Source: Candidatus Sulfotelmatobacter sp.
GTDB lineage: Bacteria > Acidobacteriota > Terriglobia > Terriglobales > Acidobacteriaceae
Length of the DNA stretch: 64,000 bases
Direction of reading: 5' to 3'
Assembly (NCBI GenBank): GCA_025462865.1
Contig: JAOAPI010000056.1
Span: 40,156 to 104,155 of the forward strand
A program made the translations under genes and the position numbers. This document shows positions 37,964-47,865 of this stretch, piece after piece. Position 1 is the stretch's first letter. The number at the start of each line of letters is the position of its first letter. The notes below the pieces were generated by a model. That model was not told where the DNA came from. It did not search any database and saw nothing but the letters and a program-made list of their open reading frames with translations.

Positions 37964-40621
37964 TTATTTCAGGCCTTCGACCAGGTATAAATCCGCGAGC
38001 ATGCGGTGGTAGCCGAAGACGCAGGTCTTGGCGTCCGGGGTCATGTAGATGGGGCCGATGTTTTCGACTCCGGCGGGATCGGAGGGCATGAGTTCTTTCC
38101 AGAGGGTGCGTTGGCCGGTTTTGATGTCGAGGCGATAGACGCGGGCGGGCAGTTCGCCGGGCTGGTAGATGTAGAGGGTGCTGCCGTCGGCGCTCCAGGT
38201 GATGGGTTGCTCGCCGGGATTGATGCCGGCGATGAGTTTGGGATCGCCGCCGGCGATGGGATAGAGATATCCCTTTTGATCGGGGCCGATGGCGGCGACT
38301 TGTTGCGAGTCCCGGGAGATGGCGAATGCGGTGCCGTTCACGCCTTCCTGCGAGATGACCTGGCTTTTGCCCGAGGCCAATTCGTAGACGTAGAAGCGAA
38401 CGCCTTTTCCTGGTTCGTCGGCGGAAAACAAAATGCGCTTGCCGTCGGGGAACCAGTGAGCCCAACTGTGATTGATGTTGTCTTTGGTCAGATCTTTTGG
38501 TTCACCGGCGCCGGTGGGCAGAAGTTTGAATTGGGAGGGCGATTCCTGAGTTTGAGCGATTGCCCATTTCCCGTCCGGGGATAATGCCACCGCGCCCCCT
38601 TCGCCGAGCAGGACTGCGGGCGAGCCATCGGTTTTGCGAATGTAGACCGCGTAGGTCAGGCCACCGGATTTGGAGTACGCCAGTGCGCCGCCGCCGCCTT
38701 CTTCGTCAAACAATAAAGTCTTGCCGTCGGCGGAGAGGTCGGAAGGATAAGTGTAGTCAAGCCAGGAAAGCTCGCGCTGTTTGGATTCACCATCGACGAG
38801 ACCGAGCAATTCGCGGCGCCAGGTGGCGCGCACCAGGAGTACGCGTCCGTCTTTGGCGATGTCGAGCAGCATGAGAGCGCCGGGCAGTCGGGCGACGACA
38901 CGCTGCTTTCCATCGAGGGTGGTGGCGTAGAGAGTGCGGTCGGTGCCGGACTTGCTGGCGGTGAACCAGATCTCTTTGCCGTCGGGAGACCACGCCAGTC
39001 CTTGAATCGTGAACCACTGGGTGGAGAGCATCTTCTTGTTGCCGGCGAGATCGACGACGGCGAGTGAACCGCCATCATCGCCTTGCTGAGGATGATCGGC
39101 GAAGGCGATGTAGTCTCCCTTGGGAGAAACGCGTGCGTGGCCGATCCAGCCGCCAGTCTGGTAGAGCGGCTTGCCCACGGGAAGTTCGAGGCGGTTGCGG
39201 CCGCCCATGTCGCGGACCACGGCGAGGCTGGTACCGTCCGGGGCCCAATCGGCCCACTGAACTTGCTCCAGCACTTCGCGGGGAGCGCCTCCGGAGAGCG
39301 GGGCGCGGGCCAGAGTGCCCATACTCACCCAGGCGCCGATGGCTTTGCTGTTCAGCAACACTGCCATCTCGGAGGTCGCGGAAATCGACATGAGCTGAGT
39401 GCGACTGAGTCCCATGGAGCGCGACTCGGGCGCTTCGGGACGCGCGGTGAAGACGTCAACGGGATTGCCCTGCCACGCGGCACTATAGAGGATGGTTTGG
39501 CCGTCCGGAGCGAAACGGGCAGCGCGAATGCTGCCGCGGCGAAAAGTGAGTTGACGGTAGACCGGGGGATCTAGAGGTGCGGAGGCGAAGAACCGCTTGC
39601 CTGTATAGAGTCCCAAGCCAGCGGCCAGCAGCAGGCCGATGGCGAAAACCAGCGCGGCAGGAAACTTCTTGCGCTGTATTGGAACAGGTGCGGAAATGGC
39701 GGCGCTGGAGGATACGGAAGGCTGGTCTTCTGCTGCAACGACCGAAGTGCGCGACGAATCGATGGAACGTTTGAGGCGCTTGAGGTCGGCACGAAGTTCG
39801 GCTGCGGTCTGGCAGCGCATGTCGCGATCTTTTTCGAGAGCCTTGCTGATGATTTCCTCGAGTTTGGGAGGAACCTCGGGAACCACGCGATTCGCGGCTG
39901 TGGGTTGACGATTGAGAATAGCGTCGGTGATGACCGCGCTTGTTTCTCCACGAAAAGGCAGAATGCCGGTGGCCATCTCGTAGAGCACGACGCCGAAGGA
40001 GAAGAGGTCGGTGCGGCCATCGAGTTCCTTGCCGCGCAATTGTTCGGGCGACATGTAGGCCATGGTGCCGACCGCGGTGCCCGGACTGGTGAGATCGAGA
40101 CCGGCGGGGTCGGCCATGGTCTGCGAGTCGCCGCTGGATGGTCTGGCGGCGCGTGCAACTTTTGCGAGACCGAAATCGAGAATCTTGGCGTGGCCTCGGT
40201 CCGTGATAAAGATATTCGCGGGCTTGATGTCGCGGTGGACAATTCCCTTGCTGTGGGCGGCTTCGAGGGCATCGGCGACCTCGATCGACAAAGTGAGCAG
40301 ACGATCGAGTTCCATGGGGCGGCCCTGAATCAGGTGCTTCAGAGTTTCGCCGGCCATGCATTCCATCACGATGAAGAGATGGCCGTCGTGCTGCCCAATC
40401 TCATGGACCGTGCAGATGTTGGAATGATTCAGCGAAGAGGCGGCGCGTGCTTCGCGGCGGAAGCGCTCAAGAGCCTGGGGATCCTGCGATGCATCGTCGG
40501 GAAGAAATTTCAGTGCGACGAAGCGGCCGAGTTGAGTGTCCTCCGCTTTATAGACCACGCCCATCCCACCGCCGCCAAGCAGTTCGGTGATCCGGTAATG
40601 GGAGATGGTCTGACCGATCAT
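37964..40621 (-). CDS. Membrane Ser/Thr protein kinase with C-terminal beta-propeller
   Basis: An 885-residue protein. The N-terminal Hanks-type kinase (about 8-270) has the Gly loop [15 protein letters not shown], Lys in [24 protein letters not shown] and the MSPEQL activation-segment end. A transmembrane helix follows ([20 protein letters not shown]). The periplasmic part (about 345-885) is a WD40/TolB-like PD40 propeller ([52 protein letters not shown]). It is a signalling receptor kinase of a type very common in Acidobacteria. The signal and targets are unknown. Confidence 0.95.
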   Translation of the reverse strand: MIGQTISHYRITELLGGGGMGVVYKAEDTQLGRFVALKFLPDDASQDPQALERFRREARAASSLNHSNICTVHEIGQHDGHLFIVMECMAGETLKHLIQGRPMELDRLLTLSIEVADALEAAHSKGIVHRDIKPANIFITDRGHAKILDFGLAKVARAARPSSGDSQTMADPAGLDLTSPGTAVGTMAYMSPEQLRGKELDGRTDLFSFGVVLYEMATGILPFRGETSAVITDAILNRQPTAANRVVPEVPPKLEEIISKALEKDRDMRCQTAAELRADLKRLKRSIDSSRTSVVAAEDQPSVSSSAAISAPVPIQRKKFPAALVFAIGLLLAAGLGLYTGKRFFASAPLDPPVYRQLTFRRGSIRAARFAPDGQTILYSAAWQGNPVDVFTARPEAPESRSMGLSRTQLMSISATSEMAVLLNSKAIGAWVSMGTLARAPLSGGAPREVLEQVQWADWAPDGTSLAVVRDMGGRNRLELPVGKPLYQTGGWIGHARVSPKGDYIAFADHPQQGDDGGSLAVVDLAGNKKMLSTQWFTIQGLAWSPDGKEIWFTASKSGTDRTLYATTLDGKQRVVARLPGALMLLDIAKDGRVLLVRATWRRELLGLVDGESKQRELSWLDYTYPSDLSADGKTLLFDEEGGGGALAYSKSGGLTYAVYIRKTDGSPAVLLGEGGAVALSPDGKWAIAQTQESPSQFKLLPTGAGEPKDLTKDNINHSWAHWFPDGKRILFSADEPGKGVRFYVYELASGKSQVISQEGVNGTAFAISRDSQQVAAIGPDQKGYLYPIAGGDPKLIAGINPGEQPITWSADGSTLYIYQPGELPARVYRLDIKTGQRTLWKELMPSDPAGVENIGPIYMTPDAKTCVFGYHRMLADLYLVEGLK

Positions 40622-40739
40622 GGATGAGTAGGTGGTAGCCTGCGGAGGAAACGAAAGGCCGAATAATCTTAGGGCGAGAGCGCAGGTTCGTCAATGCAAG
40701 GTTTGGATCACGCCGGGCACGCCGAAGGCGATCAATGCG

Positions 40740-41162
40740 TCAAATATTGGCGGTGAGCTCTGGCTTGCGGAAGAGCGAGGCAATCGTAATTGCGAGAACC
40801 AGCAAGGTGATGAGAGAAATATTCCCGAGCGATATCGCGCAGTAGATGCACCAGACTCCGAGAATGTGCGCCTCGATGTGGGCAAGGTACAGAGAGAAGG
40901 CGAGGCCTGCGACTGCGACTGCGAGCAGCGGGCGATAGGCGCGGCGCCAAGCCAGAGCGGCCATAAAGAGATATCCGAGGATGCCGAGAGCCGCGACGGG
41001 AACACCGACCAGCATGGCGTAGGGGCTGTGATTGACGATGCCACAGTCCCAGCGTTCGTTGATGCTGCAAGGGGAGTCGCCTTCGGTGCGGTAGTGCTCG
41101 CGAAGAGCGAGGGCGGAAACGATGATACCCAAAGTCGCCAGCAACACAAGAACGTACTTCAT
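40740..41162 (-). CDS. Vitamin K epoxide reductase (VKOR) family protein
   Basis: A 140-residue, four-helix integral membrane protein. Conserved: loop Cys pair (SPCSINERWDCGIVN) and the active-site CxxC (GVWCIYCAISLG) near the end of the last but one helix. VKOR homologues recycle DsbA-like oxidants by passing electrons to quinone. Its start overlaps the stop of the CusF-like gene by four bases. No DsbA/thioredoxin gene is fused or adjacent here. Confidence 0.88.
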   Translation of the reverse strand: MKYVLVLLATLGIIVSALALREHYRTEGDSPCSINERWDCGIVNHSPYAMLVGVPVAALGILGYLFMAALAWRRAYRPLLAVAVAGLAFSLYLAHIEAHILGVWCIYCAISLGNISLITLLVLAITIASLFRKPELTANI

Positions 41163-41542
41163 TTATTTTTTCCGCTTTTCTGTGCCGCGGGCTTGTCCGT
41201 GGGAGCCTGCGACTGGCCGATGACTTTCACGTCTTCCAGCCAATACTTGTCGGGCTCGACCACGACATCGGCGGTGATGGAATCGCCGGGCTGCAGCTGG
41301 TCGAGTGCAGAGGGAGGCTTGATGGTGTAGGGCATCGCCATCGGGTCCATGAATCCGGCGATGGGATCGTTATAGATGCTGGCAGTGCCGGCTTGCTTCT
41401 CCACGGAAATCACTTTGCCTTTGAGGGAATAGTGCTTTGTTCCGGCTTGGGTTTGAGCGGCTGGCGGCGCGGCTCCGCGATTGCAGGCGACGGAAAAAGT
41501 GAGGAGAATAAGCGCAATAAACGAGATGTATTTGTTGGGCAT
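41159..41542 (-). CDS. CusF-like copper-binding lipoprotein
   Basis: A 127-residue lipoprotein: signal sequence MPNKYISFIALILLTFSVAC with the lipid-attachment Cys in SVACNRG. The mature domain resembles the CusF/YbcW-type copper-binding barrel: GKVISVEKQAGTASIYND, IAGFMDPMAMPYTI with Met ligands, LQPGDSITADVVV. It probably binds Cu(I)/Ag(I) in the periplasm. Its neighbours (VKOR, TonB receptor, Cys-rich exported protein) suit a metal/redox operon; co-transcription is inferred. Confidence 0.75.
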   Translation of the reverse strand: MPNKYISFIALILLTFSVACNRGAAPPAAQTQAGTKHYSLKGKVISVEKQAGTASIYNDPIAGFMDPMAMPYTIKPPSALDQLQPGDSITADVVVEPDKYWLEDVKVIGQSQAPTDKPAAQKSGKNK

Positions 41543-41723
41543 GTTAGTTTTTCGAAGTGCAGCGCCTGAAGGCGCAGTTTAGCTATTCGATGCTACGGCA
41601 TGCCTGAAGGCATACCTTGATATCAATCCTATGCGAATCCCGTTCGCATCCCATACGAATCCTACTATCTGCACCAACGCTTGTCAGTAGTGGGGTCAGT
41701 TTGAATGGGTACGCGCGAGATCC

Positions 41724-41765
41724 CTCGCCCCGCTGGAGAAAACGCGGGGCTTCGGGATGACGCCA
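41724..41765. repeat. Interspersed repeat with nested palindrome
   Basis: GATCCCTCGCCCCGC, loop, GCGGGGCTTCGGGATGACG: flanks of the interspersed family (ATCCCTCG...CTTCGGGATGAC) surround a CCCCGC/GCGGGG palindrome. It fills the gap between the TonB receptor and the CusF-like gene. Confidence 0.5.
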
Positions 41766-41794
41766 TTGAAATAATGTCCGAAACTGCCCCCAAC

Positions 41795-44071
41795 CTAGTA
41801 ATGGAAGCGATAGCGCAGTTCCACGTAAATTTCACGCGGGTTGTTCCAGTGGAAGCCGCCGAAGGTGACGCTGTTATCGAGTTCAACGCGGCGATTCGCG
41901 ACGTTGATGGCATTCAGTGAGGCGGAGAAGCGCTCGCGGAAATCCTTGCCGAGAGAAACATCGAACGTGGTGTGTTGCGGCAGATAGGCGCCGGGATATG
42001 GCTGCCCGGGGAAAGCGTTGGTGAAGCCGGAGCCGTAGTAGACGTTGGTGGAAGCGTACGCGCGCCAGGGGAGAATGACGTCTCCGCCGACATTGAGAGT
42101 GTTGCGCTGATCGTGATCGAGCGGAGAGAGACCGGCTGGCAGGGAAAAATCGGTGAGGCCGCCAGTGATCGCTCCGACGGCTTTGGCCACTTGATTGGAA
42201 TAGGCAAGATGGATCTGCGCGCGGTGCGCAATCTTCGGGGAGCGCAGCGTGGCTTCCCATCCGCGGATCACAGCGTGGGCGATGGTGAGTGGAAAGAAGA
42301 GATTGGATTCGCCGATATTATTGTGATCGAAAAAATTGACGGCGTTGGTGCGAAAGTTGTCGGCGTCGAGAATCCAGCCATGGAACGGGATGGTGACCCC
42401 GAACTGATGTTCTTCATCGCGCTCGCCGTTGAGCTTGATGAATCCCACACTATTGGCATTAGCAAATTGGAGCAGCGGACCAGAGGCGGTGATCAGCGGC
42501 GGGGCCTGATAGTAATGGCCGTAGAAAGCGCGGAAGGTCCAGTTGAGATGAGGGACGTTGAGTGCGATGCCGAATCGCGGGCTGATCGCATTCTCGGAGA
42601 CTCCGCCAGAGAAGTGTGTGGGCCGCATTCCAGCGGTCAGTGTAAGCCAGGAGAATGGCTTGAATTTGTCGTCGACGAAGAAGGCCGCCAGGCTGCCCGT
42701 GGGATGTTCAACATCGGTGAACGGCTGACTGCTGCCGTCGTTGAAGATCGCGCCGAAGGTCTCATTGTCCCGCTGGTAGAAGCTGTATACACCGACCTGC
42801 AGATTATTCTTCGCCGTGTTGGCGGCAAAGCTAACCTGGCCGCCGCCGTAGGTTGAGCTGCCGTTCTGGGCGGTGACGACAGGAAAGTCGTTCGGTGAGC
42901 CCGCGTAATCTGCGGCATTGCGGTGAAAAAAAGGCGAGACCGTCAGTAGAAGCTTCGTATTGAAGGTATGTACCCAGGAAAAATTCACGATGGCGTCAGA
43001 CTCGTGGTTGGCGTCGCGAAGGTTGAGGCTGGGATATTGGGCCGCGAATCCATTTGCCGCGATGGGCGCGTTCTCGATGTCGTTAGGGAAAGGATCGTAG
43101 GGAATCTGATAGTAGTCCTTGCGCAACGAAGTCACTAGGCGCAGTTGGTTGGAAGGATCGACGTTAAAGATCAGAGAGCCGAAGCCTCCGTAACCACTTT
43201 CGGCGTCATGAACCACCTGCGGGACGGGGGTCTGGATGCCGAGATTGCTGCGATTGGCATTGACGCTGGCGTAGTAGGCGAAGCGCTCGGTATGGCTGCC
43301 GAAGCTGAAAGCGTCGTTGGTCTGGTAGAAATTGCCGGCGCTGAGGACGAGCTCGGCTTGATTGTTGCGCTCGAAGCCGGTGCGGGGGGCGACGTTGAAG
43401 ACTCCGTATGTGCGGTCGCCGAACTCAGCGCCGTAGCTTCCGCGATTGACCTCGAGATAGTCGATGTCTTTGGGGTCGAACTGCGGGCCAAGGTTGGAGG
43501 CGATGTTGGTATTGGGCACGGGAACACCATCGATGAGCCAGCTGATTTGATGGCCGCCACGAATGTGAAGCTGGTCGTGTGTGAAATAGGCCCCGGGAAC
43601 GTAGTCGGTAATCATGGCTAGGCTGTTCGTTCGGTCCGCGCCGGGGGTGTCCTGAATATCGAGGCGGTTGACTAGGGTGACGGGAGTAGCCGAGTCCGTG
43701 GGGGCAGCTTCGGGTGCTCCCGAGACGTTAACCGTCTCTTTATTGGTAGATACGCTGAGAGAAAAATGCAGGATCGGTTGCGAGCCGGAATTTACCACGA
43801 CATTTTGCGAAGCCTGATTGAAAGTGGGGGCCGCCACCGTCACGGTATATTCGCCGAGAGTGACGCCGTTGAAGATAAATTCGCCAGCGGCGTCGGTGTG
43901 AGCGCTGGCGGACCAATCTGAGGTCTTCGAACGCAACGTGACCGTGGCATTTTCCACGGGACGATGCTGGGGATCGTGAACGATTCCGCGAACTGATCCG
44001 AAGATGGAGGCAAAGGCGGCGAGGGTGTGCAGCAGGACCGCTGTTATTAGAAGGATACGAATGAAACGCAT
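41795..44071 (-). CDS. TonB-dependent receptor with carboxypeptidase-regulatory-like domain
   Basis: A 758-residue outer-membrane receptor. The ATG at 44071 has a GAGGA site and gives a signal peptide (MRFIRILLITAVLLHTLAAFA). Residues about 24-105 are a CarboxypepD_reg-like domain (GSVRGIVHDPQHRPVENATV). The plug follows (ITDYVPGAYFTHDQLHIRGG, SWLIDGVPVPNTNI), then the 22-stranded barrel. It ends in FHY, whose aromatic last residue fits outer-membrane assembly. The context (Cys-rich protein upstream, CusF-like and VKOR downstream) suggests copper or a copper complex as substrate; that is inference. Confidence 0.9.
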   Translation of the reverse strand: MRFIRILLITAVLLHTLAAFASIFGSVRGIVHDPQHRPVENATVTLRSKTSDWSASAHTDAAGEFIFNGVTLGEYTVTVAAPTFNQASQNVVVNSGSQPILHFSLSVSTNKETVNVSGAPEAAPTDSATPVTLVNRLDIQDTPGADRTNSLAMITDYVPGAYFTHDQLHIRGGHQISWLIDGVPVPNTNIASNLGPQFDPKDIDYLEVNRGSYGAEFGDRTYGVFNVAPRTGFERNNQAELVLSAGNFYQTNDAFSFGSHTERFAYYASVNANRSNLGIQTPVPQVVHDAESGYGGFGSLIFNVDPSNQLRLVTSLRKDYYQIPYDPFPNDIENAPIAANGFAAQYPSLNLRDANHESDAIVNFSWVHTFNTKLLLTVSPFFHRNAADYAGSPNDFPVVTAQNGSSTYGGGQVSFAANTAKNNLQVGVYSFYQRDNETFGAIFNDGSSQPFTDVEHPTGSLAAFFVDDKFKPFSWLTLTAGMRPTHFSGGVSENAISPRFGIALNVPHLNWTFRAFYGHYYQAPPLITASGPLLQFANANSVGFIKLNGERDEEHQFGVTIPFHGWILDADNFRTNAVNFFDHNNIGESNLFFPLTIAHAVIRGWEATLRSPKIAHRAQIHLAYSNQVAKAVGAITGGLTDFSLPAGLSPLDHDQRNTLNVGGDVILPWRAYASTNVYYGSGFTNAFPGQPYPGAYLPQHTTFDVSLGKDFRERFSASLNAINVANRRVELDNSVTFGGFHWNNPREIYVELRYRFHY

Positions 44072-44211
44072 TGCATGTGTCCTCGGATTTGGTTGCGTGG
44101 ATAAAGCGGCCCGCAACGAGCCTTTACTCGACACAGCTTTTACGCCGCAGTGCCGGGAAGACCTCGCTCCGCTTCGGTCGATAGCCCTTTCGGCTTCCCT
44201 CAGGGCAGGCT

Positions 44212-44231
44212 GAGGCGGCTGTCCCTACGCG
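44212..44231. repeat. GAGGCGGCTGTCCCTACG repeat
   Basis: It belongs with the repeats at 10641, 11691 and 13528. It lies between the Cys-rich gene and the TonB receptor. Confidence 0.45.
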
Positions 44232-44254
44232 GGTCGTGTGCGGTTCGATGTAGT

Positions 44255-44614
44255 TCAGGCGAGGGAAGAATGGGGAGGGGCGCGGGTGGGCTGGAAACGA
44301 GATCCTGTGGTGCGTGGGAGAACCGGATCGTTAGGGCTGAGGTAATTCTCCACCCCGAGTGCAAAAAGAGAATTTACCGGACGTTGCGCGTGAGCCCACC
44401 GGGCAGTGATAGCGGAACGGCCGCAACGGTTGTCACAGCAAGCCGAATCGCGGAGGACAAGCTGCTCAGTCTCCGAACTCAGAGAATCGTGGCAGGGATG
44501 AACTGCCTTGCGAACGCAGCATGCATGCGGTGCAGCAGTCAGTGCTCGCGCCAGCGGGTTCCCGTATCCCACGAGCGTGATCAGCAGCAGAAATCTGGAG
44601 ATCCAACGTTGCAT
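44255..44614 (-). CDS. Cys/His-rich exported hypothetical protein
   Basis: A 119-residue protein; the ATG at 44614 gives a signal peptide (MQRWISRFLLLITLVGYG). Cys-rich motifs: HACCVRKAVHPCHD and DSACCDNRCGRS, which could bind copper or form disulphides. No family is recognised. It precedes the TonB receptor in the same direction with a gap of about 180 bp. Similar small Cys-rich proteins sit beside TonB receptors for metals, from memory only. Confidence 0.55.
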   Translation of the reverse strand: MQRWISRFLLLITLVGYGNPLARALTAAPHACCVRKAVHPCHDSLSSETEQLVLRDSACCDNRCGRSAITARWAHAQRPVNSLFALGVENYLSPNDPVLPRTTGSRFQPTRAPPHSSLA

Positions 44615-44708
44615 ACAGAGCTTGAAGTGCTCGAAGCTTACCAAGCTAAAGATGCTGAGAGCAAGAAAAAGGCTACTTCGTGCCCTGAGCGATGTGACAT
44701 TCGGCGAG

Positions 44709-45095
44709 TTATCTCAGTAACACATAGGCCCCGCCGTTGGTAAAGGCGATCACGAGGTTCATCAAGATAAGCATGAGATCGTAATGCCAACCGGAGCCTT
44801 TCTCGCCCCAGAAGCCGGTGTGCCAGGCGGAAATCTTTTTCCAGATCGCGCCGAGCATGATCACGATGAGACCGAAAGCGGCGAGCTGCGTGAGGACTCC
44901 GAAAGCCACGCCGAGGCCTCCGGCGAGTTCACCGGCGCCAAGAACGATCGTGAAAGCTTTCGACATCCCGATGCTTTTGGCGCGTGTGGCCGGGTCTTTG
45001 AGGTGACTGTAGCCGCTTGTAACGAAGACCAGTCCGACCATGAGACGGAGGAGAAGCAGGCCGAGGTCGGTGAAGCGGGCGAGTTCGGGGAACAT
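44709..45095 (-). CDS. DoxX-family membrane protein
   Basis: A 128-residue protein with four predicted helices: LGLLLLRLMVGLVFVTSGYS, a conserved HLKDP, AFTIVLGAGELAGGLGVAFG and LAAFGLIVIMLGAIWKK, then YDLMLILMNLVIAFTNGG. DoxX relatives take part in thiol stress or quinone-linked reactions. It is upstream of the copper/redox set in the same direction. Confidence 0.9.
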   Translation of the reverse strand: MFPELARFTDLGLLLLRLMVGLVFVTSGYSHLKDPATRAKSIGMSKAFTIVLGAGELAGGLGVAFGVLTQLAAFGLIVIMLGAIWKKISAWHTGFWGEKGSGWHYDLMLILMNLVIAFTNGGAYVLLR

Positions 45096-45208
45096 GGTTT
45101 TTCCTCGCGGAGAGAAATCCTTGCGACAGAGTCAGATGACAATATCCAACGGCTGAAGCGGACTTTTTTGGGACGGCTGACGATACGAAATCCTAAGATC
45201 CGGGCGAA

Positions 45209-45529
45209 TCAGGCTTTGCCATGAATCTTTGCCCACCACCAGCGCACGCCGACAAACAGGAATCGCCAATCCTGGAGAAACTCAGGAGGTTTGCCTTCGA
45301 AGGCATGGCCAATGAATTGAAAAATCCATCCAATGACAAATAAACCGAGAGCATAGGGCCACAGGCGATGGAAGAAGATGCTGCCGAGAAAAAGCAGGAC
45401 GGATAGAAGGATGGTGGGAATGCCCAAAGTATGGCACAGCCGGTTCACGGGATGCTGGTGGCTGGCGGCATATTGGGAAACCCATTGCTCGTTCGTACGG
45501 TCGCCTAGCATGGCGAGAGGATGATACAC
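45209..45529 (-). CDS. DUF962/Mpo1-like membrane protein
   Basis: A 106-residue protein. Family motifs: YAASHQHPVNRLCHTLGIP with the conserved His residues, GWIFQFIGHAFEGKPPEFL with the second His, and two or three hydrophobic segments. The yeast relative Mpo1 is an Fe-dependent dioxygenase of 2-hydroxy fatty acids; the bacterial function is not known. The start may also be the ATG at 45511. Confidence 0.85.
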   Translation of the reverse strand: MYHPLAMLGDRTNEQWVSQYAASHQHPVNRLCHTLGIPTILLSVLLFLGSIFFHRLWPYALGLFVIGWIFQFIGHAFEGKPPEFLQDWRFLFVGVRWWWAKIHGKA

Positions 45530-45689
45530 CGGCTAAACGATCCGGCGATAGGGGACGAGAGAGGTTGAGGCACCTGCTTGCCGCGTGGTAGCATCCTAGG
45601 TTTTGGCGGGTGATGTTGGGCTGGCCTGTCTACTGCACCGATCCTCTTCTGGGCCTTCTCTTTTTGCACGCCTGCAAAGGAGCCTACTC

Positions 45690-47798
45690 GTGAAAGTCTA
45701 TTCCGGAGAAAACATTCGTAATGTGGCGATTGTGGGACATGGTCATGCGGGAAAGACCACCCTACTTTCGGCCATGCTCTACACTGCCGGCGCGACGCCC
45801 CGGCTGGGGCGCGTAGACGACGGCTCGACGACGACCGATTACGACGAGGAAGAAATTGCGCGCAAGATGTCGATCGCCGCGTCCGCGGCTTGCGTGGAGT
45901 GGGGCAAAACCAAGATCAATGTGATCGACACGCCTGGGTTCAACATGTTCGTCCACGAGGCCAAGATGGTGCTGCCTGTCGTAGACGCGGCCATCGTAGT
46001 GGTGGACGGAGTGGCCGGGGTGGAAGTGGTAACCCAGCGTGTGTGGAACGATTGCGAGGAGTACAAGACGCCGCGGCTGATCGTCGTGAACCGCATGGAC
46101 CGCGACCGCGCCAATGCCGAGCGGGTGCTGGAGTCCTTGATCAATGCGTTTGGACGGAACGTGATTCCGATCGAACTGCCGATCGGAAGCGAGAAAAATC
46201 TGACAGGCGTCGTCGACCTGGTGCGTATGAAGGCTTATTCCTACGAACTGGGAGGGAATGGCAAGGGGAAAGAGATGGAAATCCCCGCGAATATGAGGGG
46301 CCAGGTGCAGGAATCTCACGAGCAGTTGGTTGAGCTAGTGGCCGAGGGTGACGACAAACTGATGGAAGAGTTCTTCGAGAAGGGGACGATTCCGGAAGAA
46401 GATTTAATTCCTGCGCTGCACAATGCGATTCGCGAAGACAAACTGTTTCCCGTCATCTTCAGTTCCGGGCTGGGGAATGTGGGCGCCGACCGGGTGATGG
46501 ATTTTATTGTGGACTACACGCCAGCGCCTTCCGAGCATGAGTGGGTGCAGGGAGAGCCGGCAACTTCGGGTAACGGAGACGCTCCTAAGCGTCACGAGAC
46601 TGACGCCGAACCGGTGTCATTGTACGTGTTCAAAACCGTTTCGGACGCGTTTGCAGGGAGGATTTCCTACTTTAAAGTGTTCTCCGGAGTACTCAAGAAT
46701 GAGTCGACGATGCAGAATTTCTCGCGGGGATCGACTGAAAAGCTATCGCATATTTCGATCATGCAGGGGAAGACTGCGGTGCCAGTGACGGAGTTGCATG
46801 CCGGCGACATTGGCGCGGTGGCGAAATTAAAAGACACGCTCACCGGCGACACGTTGGGTGACAAAGCAGCGCCGATTCAGTATCCGCGGGTGAAGCTCTC
46901 GGAGCCGGCGATTACGTTTGCTATTGAGCCGAAGAGCCGGGCGGACGAAGACAAGCTGGGGCCCGGGATTCATAAACTGATGGAAGAAGATGCGATGCTG
47001 CGCTTCTTCCGCGATGCACAGACTCAGGAGTTTCTGATCGCTGGTACAGGGCAGCAGCATATTGAAGTCGTGGTGGCCAAGCTGAAGAAGCGTTATCACA
47101 CGGAAGTGGTTTTGAAAGCGCCGAAGGTTCCCTATCGCGAGACCATTCGCGGGAAAGCGGACGTGCAGGGCCGCCATAAAAAACAGACTGGCGGACACGG
47201 GCAATACGGCGATTGCAAGATCAAGATGGAGCCGATGCCGCGCGGCGGGCAGTTCGAATTTGTGAACGATATTTTTGGCGGCGCGATTCCGAAGAACTAT
47301 ATTCCGGCGATTGAAAAGGGAATCAAGGATGCGGCGGGACGCGGATATCTGGCGGGCTATCCGGTGGTCGATTTCCGCGTGATCCTGTATGACGGGTCGT
47401 ATCACGACGTCGATTCAAACGATATGTCGTTTCAGATGGCCGGCCGCATCGCTTTCAGAAAGGCCATGGAGCAGGCTAAGCCGACGATCCTGGAACCGGT
47501 GATGCACGTCGAAATTACGATTCCGGACGATTTTGCCGGCTCGATCATGGGCGACTTGAACAGCCGCCGCGGACGCATTCAGGGTATGGACAACAAAGGC
47601 GGCAACACCATTGTGAAGGCCGAGGTGCCTATGGCAGAGATGCTGACTTACGGCGTCGACCTGACCTCAATGACCCAAGGCCGCGGCAGCTTCAATATGG
47701 AAATGCACCACTACGACACCGTGCCGGGACAGTTGCAGGAGAAGATTATCGAGAAGGCGAAGGCGGCACGGGGTGATGTGAAGGAAGAGGAAGAGTAG
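45690..47798 (+). CDS. Elongation factor G-like translational GTPase (EF-G2 type)
   Basis: A 702-residue GTPase. The GTG at 45690 has a perfect AAAGGAG site seven bases upstream; an upstream start at 45603 is rejected. G1 is GHGHAGKTTLLSAMLY, G3 is DTPGF and G4 is NRMDRD; domains II-V of EF-G follow with typical FEVNDIFGGAIPKNYIPA-type and NMEMHHYDTVPG parts. The effector region STTTDYDEEEIARKMSIAAS is of the divergent EF-G2 kind. These proteins catalyse translocation or an alternative function. The main fusA is not in the window. Confidence 0.92.
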   Translation: MKVYSGENIRNVAIVGHGHAGKTTLLSAMLYTAGATPRLGRVDDGSTTTDYDEEEIARKMSIAASAACVEWGKTKINVIDTPGFNMFVHEAKMVLPVVDAAIVVVDGVAGVEVVTQRVWNDCEEYKTPRLIVVNRMDRDRANAERVLESLINAFGRNVIPIELPIGSEKNLTGVVDLVRMKAYSYELGGNGKGKEMEIPANMRGQVQESHEQLVELVAEGDDKLMEEFFEKGTIPEEDLIPALHNAIREDKLFPVIFSSGLGNVGADRVMDFIVDYTPAPSEHEWVQGEPATSGNGDAPKRHETDAEPVSLYVFKTVSDAFAGRISYFKVFSGVLKNESTMQNFSRGSTEKLSHISIMQGKTAVPVTELHAGDIGAVAKLKDTLTGDTLGDKAAPIQYPRVKLSEPAITFAIEPKSRADEDKLGPGIHKLMEEDAMLRFFRDAQTQEFLIAGTGQQHIEVVVAKLKKRYHTEVVLKAPKVPYRETIRGKADVQGRHKKQTGGHGQYGDCKIKMEPMPRGGQFEFVNDIFGGAIPKNYIPAIEKGIKDAAGRGYLAGYPVVDFRVILYDGSYHDVDSNDMSFQMAGRIAFRKAMEQAKPTILEPVMHVEITIPDDFAGSIMGDLNSRRGRIQGMDNKGGNTIVKAEVPMAEMLTYGVDLTSMTQGRGSFNMEMHHYDTVPGQLQEKIIEKAKAARGDVKEEEE

Positions 47799-47865
47799 CT
47801 GTGCGATTTTGGCCAACTCTTATGCGTTGTAATCAAAAAAGCGCTTGTTACGCGCGACCTGATCC

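Noticed and set aside
39483..40361. Same-strand alternative frame of 292 codons inside the kinase gene
   Set aside because: The kinase motifs are all in the main frame; this product is His/Arg/Ser-rich nonsense.
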